Below are positions 26,872 through 34,957 of a DNA stretch of 53,161 nt, piece after piece. A program made the translations under genes and the position numbers. Each line of letters begins with the position of its first letter. Position 1 is the first letter of the stretch. Location: positions 1-53,161 of the forward strand of contig VSOB01000016.1 in the NCBI GenBank assembly GCA_009774625.1. Direction: 5' to 3'. A model generated the notes under the pieces. The model worked only from the letters and a program-made list of their open reading frames with translations, was not told the origin of the DNA and searched no databases. The DNA is from Lachnospiraceae bacterium (lineage in GTDB: Bacteria > Bacillota > Clostridia > Lachnospirales > Lachnospiraceae).

Positions 26872-28035
26872 TCAGAAAGACAGCTCTCCGGTCACCAGAA
26901 ACTGGGGATAGTAGCTTTGTACCTCCTCCACGAGAAACAACACCTGATCTTCTGACAAAAAGCTCTCTTTTTTCCCGCGAAAACGAAGCAGCAGACTTTC
27001 CCGTCCCTCCGGAATATACCGGTATGCGTTCCCCCTTTGGCCGATCTGTCCCCGTCCGCCTTCCTCGATTCCCAAAAGTTCCAGACCTTCAGCAGCCTCA
27101 TAGCCGGTTATGATACGACCGATCTCCGCTTTCGTCCGAATCCGGAATGCCGCGTTGTCCGCCTGACGGTCAATATGCCGCATCTGCCGATAGTTTGTCG
27201 TAAGCGGAAAATGGGGGATATTAATGTTTCTGCGGACTGCGATCCGATACAGTTCAAACTCCTTCTGCACCTTTTCATCCGAAACGATCTCCAGTCCGTC
27301 CGTACTCATATAGACATGTTTCACTGCTTTTTCCATCCTGACCAGATAACCGTCCTGCCAGAAAGGCAGTCTGATTGTATGCTGGTAATTCCTCTCGTCA
27401 ATAGCCGGAATAGGAAATACCGTACATTTCAGATGAATCGGTTCCACATTCCAAAGCGGTATCAGATCCGTCCGGACCGGCATATCAACGTCCATAAAAC
27501 GAATGCCCTGTATCTCAAAATCCGGCTGAAACGCTTCACAGTATACATCTGCAAATCTATCCACATAGGGCAGATAGGGGGTCCTCCAATATACCCCATT
27601 GTCATAATACAGATTTTGCAGCTCTTCTATCTTTTTTTTATACCGTCTGCACGGTCTGAGACGGACCGTTATTTCATGGCTCCCTTCCTCTGTCTCTGCC
27701 TCTATTCTGTGACTGCCTGTAAAAAGCGCTTTCATCCTGTCCGGGGAACACTGGCAAAATACCGTGGCAATGCTGCCTTCCTCTCTGCCTTCATCCATCG
27801 GAAACAGAAAGTCATTGATCATGGAAGCATCCCCTGCCGGTGCCACAGCCCCATATAAATAAAAACGCTCCGACACATCCCGCAGCTCCCTGCGCAGTCT
27901 CTCTTCCAACTCCTCCAGCGCTTTTTGATTATAGCGGATCACTTCCGCAAACGCCTTGCTGATATCCCGGTATTCGGCACGTTCCAGTCCGCCGCTGAGA
28001 GCCTTCAGACGTTCATAGATAAAACTCTCATCCAT
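26872..28035 (-). CDS. Unknown cluster protein, possible baseplate component
   Basis: 387 residues from ATG 28035 (GGAGGG seven bases upstream; ATG 28041 is an alternative too close to the site). The N-terminal ~70 residues are helical with coiled-coil character (ALEELEERLRRELRDV). The rest is beta-rich, with FEIQGIRFMDVDMPVRTDL and LIPLWNVEPIHLKCTVFPIP. Size and gene position suit a baseplate wedge protein such as TssF or gp6, but I see no diagnostic motif. Its start overlaps the upstream stop by 8 bases. Confidence 0.55.
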   Translation of the reverse strand: MDESFIYERLKALSGGLERAEYRDISKAFAEVIRYNQKALEELEERLRRELRDVSERFYLYGAVAPAGDASMINDFLFPMDEGREEGSIATVFCQCSPDRMKALFTGSHRIEAETEEGSHEITVRLRPCRRYKKKIEELQNLYYDNGVYWRTPYLPYVDRFADVYCEAFQPDFEIQGIRFMDVDMPVRTDLIPLWNVEPIHLKCTVFPIPAIDERNYQHTIRLPFWQDGYLVRMEKAVKHVYMSTDGLEIVSDEKVQKEFELYRIAVRRNINIPHFPLTTNYRQMRHIDRQADNAAFRIRTKAEIGRIITGYEAAEGLELLGIEEGGRGQIGQRGNAYRYIPEGRESLLLRFRGKKESFLSEDQVLFLVEEVQSYYPQFLVTGELSF

Positions 28036-30142
28036 CCTCATTCCCTCCGGATGCCGCATCCTCCTGCAGCTTTTCCAGTCCTCTGGCCATCATTTCCATC
28101 CGATCTGCTGTAGTCACATCCCCAAGCTCCGCATAAAGTTCCGCAATCTTACGATACGCCTTTATGGCGGCTTCAAACTCCCGGTTCGCCGTATCCCGCA
28201 GCGCCTGCTCCAGAACAGGCGTTACCATCTGCTCCAGTGCAAGCCGCTGTTCCACGGTGACCATTTCTTTTTCACCGGTTTCTTCCCCCGGCGGCGCTGC
28301 TTCTGTTTCCGCTTCCGGTACTGCGTCCTGCACTTCCGGCAGCACTGCCTGCGCTTCTTCCGGACTTGCCGCATCTCCTTCCGCCTCAGGAACTGCCGCA
28401 TCTTCCAGAGAAGCGATCAGACCGGCGGCCTCTTCGGCGCCTGCTTCATCCTCTATCTGGAGACAGGCTTCCTCTACTTTTGCGTACAAAGAAAGGGCCG
28501 TCTCAATGTCTCCTGCCAGAACCGCTTCAAACGCGGCGCTTTTATCCGCCTCTATACTTTCTCTGGAAATCTCCTGCGCCGCTCTGGACTGTTTTTGAAG
28601 AGACAGCATAATCTGTGTGATTTCTTCTGCCTTTTCGTTTTCTTCCATCTCAATGTAAGCGTCTCTGATTTTGGTATACTGCTCCAGGGCTGCATCCACA
28701 TCACCGGCCAGAATCGCATCCATAGCAGCCTCTTTGTCCGCTTCCACGATCACCTCGTCCCGGTTTCTGGCCCTCTCATCCTTTGCTTCCTGCTCTGCCA
28801 GTCCGTTTACCCGGAGCAGCGCCAACTGGGCTTCTTTCAGCCTTTCCGGATCATCCACGATCCGCAGCATCGCCTCGGCCTGCCGGTACAGAGAAGCCGC
28901 CGTCACGATGTCCCCTTCCGCTTCCTTCAACGCCGCATTCTGCATATAAGTATCGATTTCCATTCCTGTACTGACCAGTTTCAACTGCTGGTCGATGCGG
29001 GTAACCAACGGAAGCAGTTCGCTGTACTGTCTTGCTATCTCCTGCGCTTTTTTATAGGCATCCCTGGCCTGCTCATACGCCCGCGCATCATACGCCTGAT
29101 CTGCCTCTTCCAATATTACGCTGACTGTAATTTTCACCGAAAGAAGCTGCTCCTTTTCCAGCCGCTCCCCGCTTTTGTCCAGCTTTTTGTTTTCCTCTAC
29201 CGCTTTTTCGTATTCCTGCTTTGCCAACAGACAATTGAAATCGGTCAGATACCCATCTCCTGTATCCTCATATACCGCTGTGGTACTTCGCACTTCCTGC
29301 TGCCTGCGGCGTCTGTGTCTGAGATACAGCGCTGCAATCGTTCCCACCACTGCCAGAATCAGAACAATCATCACACACCAGATGATGATTTTCTTTTTCA
29401 GCGCCCGGTTTTCCTGATAGATCTTTTTTATTTCCACTGCCGCCAGACAGCAGCAGGGAATCCCTTCCGTGCTGCCTCTTACATAAAGCTCCTGCAGATC
29501 TCCCAGAAACTCTCCTACAGACTGTATGGATTCATAGGCATCCAGAATCTCCACTTTGCCAACCCGGCTCCAAAACCCTTCCGTCACAGCCAGAAGCAGG
29601 TCGCCATCCTCCATCTTTATCTTACCGGAAACGGTGACTCTTACGTTTCCTCCCAGATAATGATACAGATTTTCCGTTTCCTGCCTGGGTGCGCTCTCTG
29701 AATCCGGGATCTGTTTCTGATCCACCATCGCCTGATATCTGGTATGGGTAATACTCTGATGATAAATGCCCGCATTGCGCAGTGCAAACAGCATCACATT
29801 ACCGCATACGCCATATCGGAATCTGGTATAATCAGAAACCAACAGCAAAATCCCCGCTTTCAGCCGTATTCTCACACTCTGCTGCTGCAGCCGTTTATGC
29901 GCCTTTCTGATACATGCCCGGATCCGGCCGGCTTTCATCCCCGGCTTCTGCACAAACGCTTCAATGGCAGTGTCCACAGCCAGCTTTGCGCTTTCCTGAC
30001 CACCGTCTCCGTCAAACCCTTCTGCCACCGCCATACAATAATACTGATCCATCTCCACGAATCCGTAATAAGTCCCGTTCTGCCCACTGAGTCCTGTCTC
30101 TGATACAAATGTGGTAATGAACTGGCTATTTAATTTTCTCAT
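28028..30142 (-). CDS. Membrane PP2C-fold pseudophosphatase with TPR-like extension
   Basis: 704 residues in three parts. Residues 1-240 have the PP2C fold, but the metal sites are changed: AEGFDGDGG instead of ADG, GVCGN instead of GD, TEGFWS instead of SDG, and no DN motif at the end. Residues ~252-274 are a membrane helix followed by RHRRRR. The remainder is helical, with TPR-like units rich in Ala and Glu (AILAGDVDAALEQYTKIRD and AVLAGDIETALSLYAKVEE are paralogous repeats). It most likely senses or scaffolds rather than dephosphorylates. Topology of the TPR part is inferred as outside, but the Arg cluster after the helix could reverse it. Confidence 0.75.
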   Translation of the reverse strand: MRKLNSQFITTFVSETGLSGQNGTYYGFVEMDQYYCMAVAEGFDGDGGQESAKLAVDTAIEAFVQKPGMKAGRIRACIRKAHKRLQQQSVRIRLKAGILLLVSDYTRFRYGVCGNVMLFALRNAGIYHQSITHTRYQAMVDQKQIPDSESAPRQETENLYHYLGGNVRVTVSGKIKMEDGDLLLAVTEGFWSRVGKVEILDAYESIQSVGEFLGDLQELYVRGSTEGIPCCCLAAVEIKKIYQENRALKKKIIIWCVMIVLILAVVGTIAALYLRHRRRRQQEVRSTTAVYEDTGDGYLTDFNCLLAKQEYEKAVEENKKLDKSGERLEKEQLLSVKITVSVILEEADQAYDARAYEQARDAYKKAQEIARQYSELLPLVTRIDQQLKLVSTGMEIDTYMQNAALKEAEGDIVTAASLYRQAEAMLRIVDDPERLKEAQLALLRVNGLAEQEAKDERARNRDEVIVEADKEAAMDAILAGDVDAALEQYTKIRDAYIEMEENEKAEEITQIMLSLQKQSRAAQEISRESIEADKSAAFEAVLAGDIETALSLYAKVEEACLQIEDEAGAEEAAGLIASLEDAAVPEAEGDAASPEEAQAVLPEVQDAVPEAETEAAPPGEETGEKEMVTVEQRLALEQMVTPVLEQALRDTANREFEAAIKAYRKIAELYAELGDVTTADRMEMMARGLEKLQEDAASGGNEDG

Positions 30143-30170
30143 ATGGCTACCTCATATATATCTGCATGCA

Positions 30171-30752
30171 TTATGCCACGATGACTGCCAATGCACTTTT
30201 CTGGTCCCTGATATTCCTGCGGTTGACTGCTTCTATCATATGCTGGGCTTTCCGATAGGGATGTCCTCTCCCTGACAAAATCTTTTCCACTTCGATTTCC
30301 GACAGTGCCTGCCACACTCCCTGGCTGCTGAGCAGTATCAGACCGCCTTTTCGCTCCAGCTCTCCCTGATCGGCTTTGATTTCCGTCAACTCTCTGCCGG
30401 AAAAGTTCATTACAGACAGTTCTCCCACATTGCGGTAAATCATCATCTTTCCCACAAAACATGCCGCCAGCACAGACACTCTGGGCTGCCGCCCCCGATA
30501 AAGCCGTTCATGCAGAAGGGCCGCCGCACGCTTAAACTGTTCCTCCATCCGGGCGCTTATATTTTCCGGGGAAACGATCCCTTTCGCAATGCTTTCACAG
30601 GTCAGAATCGCCCCGTAAGCCCCTGTCACACTGTCGATCGTACCGTCTGCAAGCACGGCCAGAAACCCGTCTCCGATCTGCTTTGTCATAAAATAGGTAT
30701 TTTGATTGACATTGTTTCCTATCGTCTGCGCATTGCCGAATCGTCTATTCAT
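30171..30752 (-). CDS. Degenerate PP2C-family phosphatase-like protein
   Basis: 193 residues from ATG 30752 (GGAAGAGGAAG upstream). The PP2C core is recognisable: LAVLADGTIDSVTG keeps the first metal Asp, RNVGELSV has Glu for the usual Asp of VGDS, LLSSQGVWQAL has Gln for Asp of SDG, and the last motif is DQKSALAVIV. Loss of two or more metal ligands suggests weak or no catalysis. It overlaps the FHA gene by 8 bases and may read the same phospho-signal. Confidence 0.7.
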   Translation of the reverse strand: MNRRFGNAQTIGNNVNQNTYFMTKQIGDGFLAVLADGTIDSVTGAYGAILTCESIAKGIVSPENISARMEEQFKRAAALLHERLYRGRQPRVSVLAACFVGKMMIYRNVGELSVMNFSGRELTEIKADQGELERKGGLILLSSQGVWQALSEIEVEKILSGRGHPYRKAQHMIEAVNRRNIRDQKSALAVIVA

Positions 30753-31254
30753 CTTCCTCTTCCCATTCAAAATTGGCACCGCACAGGGGAATGAACAGCA
30801 GCTTGCTCTTCCCCAGTTCTATCTGGTCAAACGGCTCCAGCTCTATGGGCGCATAAACAGCCTCCCCGTTCAGATAGACCAGTCCCTGCGCATCACCGGG
30901 CAGCAAAAAAGTACTCCTTTTTTTTGCATCATACGAAACAATCGCATGATTTTTATAGGAGATCGCATTGTCGCCCAGAATCCGGATGTCCATTTCCGGA
31001 CTCCTGCCGATAAAGTTTTTTTCCGCAATCATCCGGTAATCTTTGCCTTTGGATGCTCCTTCGATACAGACCAGCCACCCTACAACAGGATGCATCACCT
31101 CCAGCTCTTCCAGATATGTGGTATCCTTAAGGATACCGTCCACGTCCTCTCCCTTTTTTCTGGCTATATTGACAGCCGTACTGCAGTAGGGACAGATCGT
31201 TCCGTACCGCTTTTCACTGAATAAATGTCCGTTTTCGCATCTGATTAAACCCAT
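30745..31254 (-). CDS. Zinc-ribbon FHA domain protein
   Basis: 169 residues. The N-terminus has CENGHLFSEKRYGTICPYC, a probable zinc ribbon. Residues ~85-150 are an FHA domain: FIGRSPEMDIRI, the SYKNHAIV block and VYLNGE give the G-R-S, S..H and N-G residues that bind phosphothreonine. FHA proteins such as Fha/TagH control T6SS assembly by threonine phosphorylation in some Proteobacteria. No Ser/Thr kinase lies in this window. ATG 31254 has AGGAGG 12 bases away; 31266 is an alternative. Confidence 0.8.
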   Translation of the reverse strand: MGLIRCENGHLFSEKRYGTICPYCSTAVNIARKKGEDVDGILKDTTYLEELEVMHPVVGWLVCIEGASKGKDYRMIAEKNFIGRSPEMDIRILGDNAISYKNHAIVSYDAKKRSTFLLPGDAQGLVYLNGEAVYAPIELEPFDQIELGKSKLLFIPLCGANFEWEEEDE

Positions 31255-31292
31255 GTAAGTCCACATCCTCCTGCACTGCAAATGCAGATTGT

Positions 31293-31742
31293 CTATTGAA
31301 TGACAATTTTTTCATATGATATAAATACGATATCACCGCTTTGAATCCGATATGGTATATTTCTCCGCAGTTTATATACCACTTCTCCGCCGCTCTGACG
31401 CAGTCCCACCATACTTTTTTCCGCTTTTGCACATATGTACCAGCAGGACCCGTACCGGAGAAAGGACGCATGTTCTTCCTGAATGGAACCGGCATATGCC
31501 GAATCGGAAAAATCGATATGCACCATCTTTGCAGGCGTAGATTTTCCAATCAATATTTCTTTTTGTTTTCCCAGGAGATATTCGTCTCTTATCTTACCCT
31601 GTTCATTCAGGACCAGCGCCGTAAGCTGTGTCCTTTTCTTCCAGAACTCCCGGATATGGATACCGGTCAGACAGATGACAATCCCCCACAAAGCGATCGT
31701 GGAAATCACCAGAAAAAGATTCACCGCATTCTGATCCGCCAT
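31293..31742 (-). CDS. Membrane-anchored FHA-like protein
   Basis: 149 residues. One membrane helix near the N-terminus (LFLVISTIALWGIVICLTG) is followed by a basic patch and a cytoplasmic domain with FHA character: EILIGKSTPAKMVHIDF, IQEEHASFLRYG and SMVGLRQSGGE. Key FHA residues are only partly conserved, so phosphothreonine binding is uncertain. The start follows GGGAGGG. It may anchor the apparatus or its FHA partner to the membrane. Confidence 0.68.
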   Translation of the reverse strand: MADQNAVNLFLVISTIALWGIVICLTGIHIREFWKKRTQLTALVLNEQGKIRDEYLLGKQKEILIGKSTPAKMVHIDFSDSAYAGSIQEEHASFLRYGSCWYICAKAEKSMVGLRQSGGEVVYKLRRNIPYRIQSGDIVFISYEKIVIQ

Positions 31743-31768
31743 AAGGCCCTCCCACCTTAATGATATTT

Positions 31769-31802
31769 CAGGAGAGAATTGATAAAGACAAATCCTCTCC
31801 TG
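31769..31802 (-). promoter_or_regulatory. Stem-loop between the tube gene and downstream genes
   Basis: CAGGAGAG (31769-31776) and CTCTCCTG (31795-31802) are perfect arms with an 18-base loop. No T-run follows on the minus strand, so it is more likely an RNA-processing or stabilising hairpin than a terminator. It could give high tube expression relative to later genes. Confidence 0.4.
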
Positions 31803-31865
31803 TGCTGACTAACATCTATGAAACTTATGATTTGCCCCGATGTGTGAAACCTGAGAATTTCTTAT

Positions 31866-32276
31866 TTATTCTACTACGATATCTGCCAGCCGGTCTTTCT
31901 TCTGCCTTACCACCAGTGTAAACTTCTTCTCCTGGTCTGCGTTTTCCTCTTTGTAGGAAACCGGGAAAGCATGGCTGAATTTATATTTAGTGGTCACATC
32001 GTTGTGTGTGTAGGAAACTTCCACTGCTTTGTAGCAGTCTGCGTGATTGGACGCTACCAAAGACCACTCCAGCATCTTCTTGGATTCGTCTCCCAGAATC
32101 TTCTTTTCGGAGTCCATGTTAATCGCGCCCTGAATCACCAGTGTACAATAAATATCCGAAGAACGTGCATACGCATGCTCATCAATGGTGGATGTAAACT
32201 GCACAAAGGAGATTCCTTCTGTGATTTCTGCAATATCTGCAATCTTCAGGCTGTTTGCCTGTACGGTCAATGCCAT
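31866..32276 (-). CDS. Hcp-like tube protein
   Basis: 136 residues. It begins MALTVQANSLKIADIAEITE and is predicted mostly beta. The blocks YCTLVIQGAI, MLEWSLVASNHADCYKAVEV and THNDVTTKYKFSHAFPVSY followed by FTLVVRQKKDR resemble the two-sheet barrel of Hcp and phage tail-tube proteins. Such proteins stack as hexamers to form the inner tube. It lies 70 bases after the sheath gene, the usual order. The start has GAAGGG upstream. The similarity is by pattern only. Confidence 0.72.
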   Translation of the reverse strand: MALTVQANSLKIADIAEITEGISFVQFTSTIDEHAYARSSDIYCTLVIQGAINMDSEKKILGDESKKMLEWSLVASNHADCYKAVEVSYTHNDVTTKYKFSHAFPVSYKEENADQEKKFTLVVRQKKDRLADIVVE

Positions 32277-32346
32277 ATGAATCCCTTCTTTCTTTTTATT
32301 TTAGTGTTCAGATTTCACACATGGGGCCGGTACAATCTGCTGTCCT

Positions 32347-34584
32347 CTATTCGTTTTCGGAAATATTAATCGTAAAGCTCTCCGACACCCCCTTGGATTC
32401 GATGCGGATATCGCACAGACCCTCTGCAATGCTCTCCAGCTCTACTTTCTCGCCTTCCCGTATAATGGAATTGTCCCAGGCCCCGAACTTCATCCACTCA
32501 CTGATCTGTCCGCTTGGCTCGAAGTAGGCCCGTATATTGCGCTCATCTTTATTGCGTAACTGAGCCGCCATCATCCGTTCTATGTAGGTGCGTCTGGTGG
32601 TCTGGAACACACTCCGGTAAGTCCGGCGGTCCATATGCATACTTCTGGCGCTCATTACTGTGATCCCGCTGACTGCCTTTCCGTCCAGCGTATAATTGTC
32701 GGAAGAAAATACAAATCCAAACTTGTTCTGATCGATCTCTTCTTTCACGTCATTGGTAAAACCGGAGATTTCCTTTGCAAACACAATCGGCAGACGCAGG
32801 GAATTTTCATCTTCCTCCAGGTCAAACCGTACACCCGGAAAATCCGGATATACCTTTTTCAGATATGTTTTCAGGAAATTGGGACACTGGCATGCTGCCA
32901 CAATGCCTGCCGCCACAAATTCCGCTCCGACATATACACCCTTCATCCAGAATTTTACATCGTTTTCCAGACCCTTGGGAAATTCCACACCGCCGGTTTC
33001 ATTGAGTCTGGCGCCTCTGGAAGTCACCACTCTGGATTTGTCCTCCGGCACCACTGTCATGTTGGGGAAGCAGGCAATCGCATATTCATCATATACGTTT
33101 CCTGCGATCTCCTCTGCCTTTTCCATATAGATGGACGCACCGTCGGTGGCCATCCTGGAAAATGTGCTTTCCTCACCGGTTTCAAAACCGAAGAAGGTCT
33201 GTATCTTATATTTCTTAATGCCGTTTAAAAGATTCTGCAACGTATCCATGGATGAGAAAAATACCGGATCCTCGTCATCATACTCGCCCAGATACCCCCA
33301 TTTCTCGGCAAAATCCACCGTCATCTCCGTGGTATAATCATCCAGAGAGGTTTCCCGCTGCAATTCTATTCTTGGTACAATACCAAACCATATCGTATCC
33401 GTGTAGTCGGTCTTATTGTTCACAGTCTCCAGATACAGACGTAACTTATCCATGTTCTGCGCTTCCACCAGCTCTTCAATCGGAAGATTGGTTACCAGCA
33501 GCGACGGCGCCATCCCTTTGATCTTGGGAGAATATGCGTCAAAGAACGCCTTGACACCCAGGATCCGTTCAAACACAGGCTTGGCCACCTTGATAAAATC
33601 CTTTTGCCAGGTATTGTAAAGCGCACTGTAATTGTTGAACAGCTCCACCTTTTTTCCGGTTTCCATCACAGCCAATTTAGCGGACATCTTGTTGGTAAAT
33701 GCAGAAACCACCAGCTCCTGCATCAGAGAAGAAACCTTTTCCATCCCGGTTTCTTCCTCTTCCTGCACTGCCACAGCCCCTCTGCGCCGCTGTTCGATCA
33801 GATTGTAACGTTCCTCGATCTCCGATACCAGGAGCTGCGTGGCTTCGTCGTCCACTTCCAGAAGCGGTACATCGTCTCCCGGCTTGAACGCAATGGCTTT
33901 CATTTCCCCTTCCTTGTCAAAATAAGGAAGCGCCGGGGCAGGTGCACTGCCGCCCTTTTTGCTGGCTGCTTCAATCGCCACCAGATTTTCCCGGATCGTC
34001 CCGATCATCAACGCGATCTGTGTGGGAAATTCATTGTAGAAACTCTCTGTTTCATTGATTTTTTTGGAAAGCAGTTTCAGACGTTTTAACTTGGCCGGTG
34101 AATCACTCTCCAGCTTCAGACTCTCCTTTGCCAGATAGTTGACATCCTTGTTCAGACGCTTCATATCATTAAGCGTTTTCTGAGGAGACAGCATTTCCAG
34201 CATAGAATCATAGTTAAAAGTCACATTGGGCTTATTGGAGCTTCGTTTCTCATCAATCAGCCGTATGAAGGTTTTCAGGAAGCTGTTGTTCCTGTCAATC
34301 ACGATCTTTTTCACGAATTGTGCCGGAATCCCCATCGGACGTTCCAGCGTATACACCATTCGTTTACTATCTGCGTCAAAATAGCTGTAAATCGTAGGCG
34401 CAAACTTCTTCAGAAACTCATCAAAACTGTGTACCAGCAGATGACTGTGGATTTCCTTGATTTTCTCATCTGTCAGACTTTTGCCTGTTGTTTCGATTCC
34501 CGCCATTAGATTAATGATATCCAGGCACTCCGGATTGATGACGTCAAAAAGTACGGTGCGATTGGTTTGTTTAATAATTTTCAT
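32347..34584 (-). CDS. Large contractile sheath-like protein (TssC/tail-sheath-like)
   Basis: 745 residues from ATG 34584 (GAGGG eight bases upstream; 34599 has no site). The C-terminal ~200 residues carry the strongest signal: NDVKEEIDQNKFGFVFSSD, MSARSMHMDRRTYRSVFQ then TTRRTYIERMMAAQLRNKD, like the conserved handshake region of TssC and tail sheaths. The N-terminal half is helical with a linker rich in Ala and Pro near 270. It is about 250 residues longer than TssC, and no separate TssB gene is present, so both halves may be fused or TssB dispensable. It is the first gene of the operon. Confidence 0.68.
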   Translation of the reverse strand: MKIIKQTNRTVLFDVINPECLDIINLMAGIETTGKSLTDEKIKEIHSHLLVHSFDEFLKKFAPTIYSYFDADSKRMVYTLERPMGIPAQFVKKIVIDRNNSFLKTFIRLIDEKRSSNKPNVTFNYDSMLEMLSPQKTLNDMKRLNKDVNYLAKESLKLESDSPAKLKRLKLLSKKINETESFYNEFPTQIALMIGTIRENLVAIEAASKKGGSAPAPALPYFDKEGEMKAIAFKPGDDVPLLEVDDEATQLLVSEIEERYNLIEQRRRGAVAVQEEEETGMEKVSSLMQELVVSAFTNKMSAKLAVMETGKKVELFNNYSALYNTWQKDFIKVAKPVFERILGVKAFFDAYSPKIKGMAPSLLVTNLPIEELVEAQNMDKLRLYLETVNNKTDYTDTIWFGIVPRIELQRETSLDDYTTEMTVDFAEKWGYLGEYDDEDPVFFSSMDTLQNLLNGIKKYKIQTFFGFETGEESTFSRMATDGASIYMEKAEEIAGNVYDEYAIACFPNMTVVPEDKSRVVTSRGARLNETGGVEFPKGLENDVKFWMKGVYVGAEFVAAGIVAACQCPNFLKTYLKKVYPDFPGVRFDLEEDENSLRLPIVFAKEISGFTNDVKEEIDQNKFGFVFSSDNYTLDGKAVSGITVMSARSMHMDRRTYRSVFQTTRRTYIERMMAAQLRNKDERNIRAYFEPSGQISEWMKFGAWDNSIIREGEKVELESIAEGLCDIRIESKGVSESFTINISENE

Positions 34585-34669
34585 ACGTTTGTCCCTCATG
34601 CTTTCAGATTCTGTTAACCTGTCATATTGGAAAATCAGAGATTGCGAATTGTCTCTAACATTACCATTT

Positions 34670-34737
34670 ATTTTATCATCATTTTCCGACAAAAACCGAC
34701 ATGGCCTCAAACTGTACAGATACTGACCTCAAATTTT
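34670..34737 (-). promoter_or_regulatory. Putative LytTR-box promoter of the injection-system operon
   Basis: Two 14-base imperfect direct repeats (34724-34737 and 34702-34715; 11 of 14 identical, shared core TTTGAGG) have a 22-base period. The proximal copy reads ACAGTTTGAGG, close to the AgrA-type ACAGTTnnG element. A TAAAAT -10 lies at 34670-34675 and the -35 position is poor (CGGTTT), as expected for an activator-dependent promoter. The agr response regulators nearby are the obvious candidates. Confidence 0.5.
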
Positions 34738-34748
34738 GACGAGGTATC

Positions 34749-34815
34749 AAAAATGCCCTGAACGTCCTCCGCCTATCATGAAAATCATGATACGAAAGTC
34801 ATTCAGGGCATTTTT
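34749..34815 (-). terminator. Strong symmetrical terminator between the agr module and the injection-system operon
   Basis: Perfect 14-base arms, AAAAATGCCCTGAA (34749-34762) and TTCAGGGCATTTTT (34802-34815), enclose a second hairpin TATCATGA-AAA-TCATGATA. T-runs are present on both strands. It lies 25 bases after the agrD stop. Confidence 0.85.
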
Positions 34816-34840
34816 TATGATGCATAAGTCAGGTTACCGA

Positions 34841-34957
34841 TTACAGTCCCTGCTTTAATTCTTCCGGAACTTCCGGTTCATACGAAGCTCCATAGGAAAA
34901 AAATCCTGCACCATACACTGCCGCTTTCTCAATCAGCGCTGCCAACATTGCCCACAT
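34841..34957 (-). CDS. agrD: AgrD-like autoinducer precursor with Ser in place of ring Cys (module 1)
   Basis: 38 residues: an amphipathic N-terminal helix (MWAMLAALIEKAAVYGAG), the pheromone core FFSYGAS, and the acidic tail YEPEVPEELKQGL. Aligning the tail with Staphylococcus AgrD places the five-residue ring at SYGAS, so Ser would form a lactone instead of the usual Cys thiolactone. It overlaps the end of agrB by 29 bases and has GGAGG upstream. A Ser-based ring is known for a few agr-type pheromones. Processing by the neighbouring AgrB is expected. Confidence 0.85.
   Translation of the reverse strand: MWAMLAALIEKAAVYGAGFFSYGASYEPEVPEELKQGL

Noticed and set aside
28595..29701. Plus-strand ORF of 368 codons
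   Set aside because: Antisense shadow of the PP2C-TPR gene.
15697..34584. A prophage or tailocin
   Set aside because: No terminase, capsid, portal, holin, lysin, tape-measure or integrase gene; FHA and PP2C-fold genes fit a secretion-type system better.
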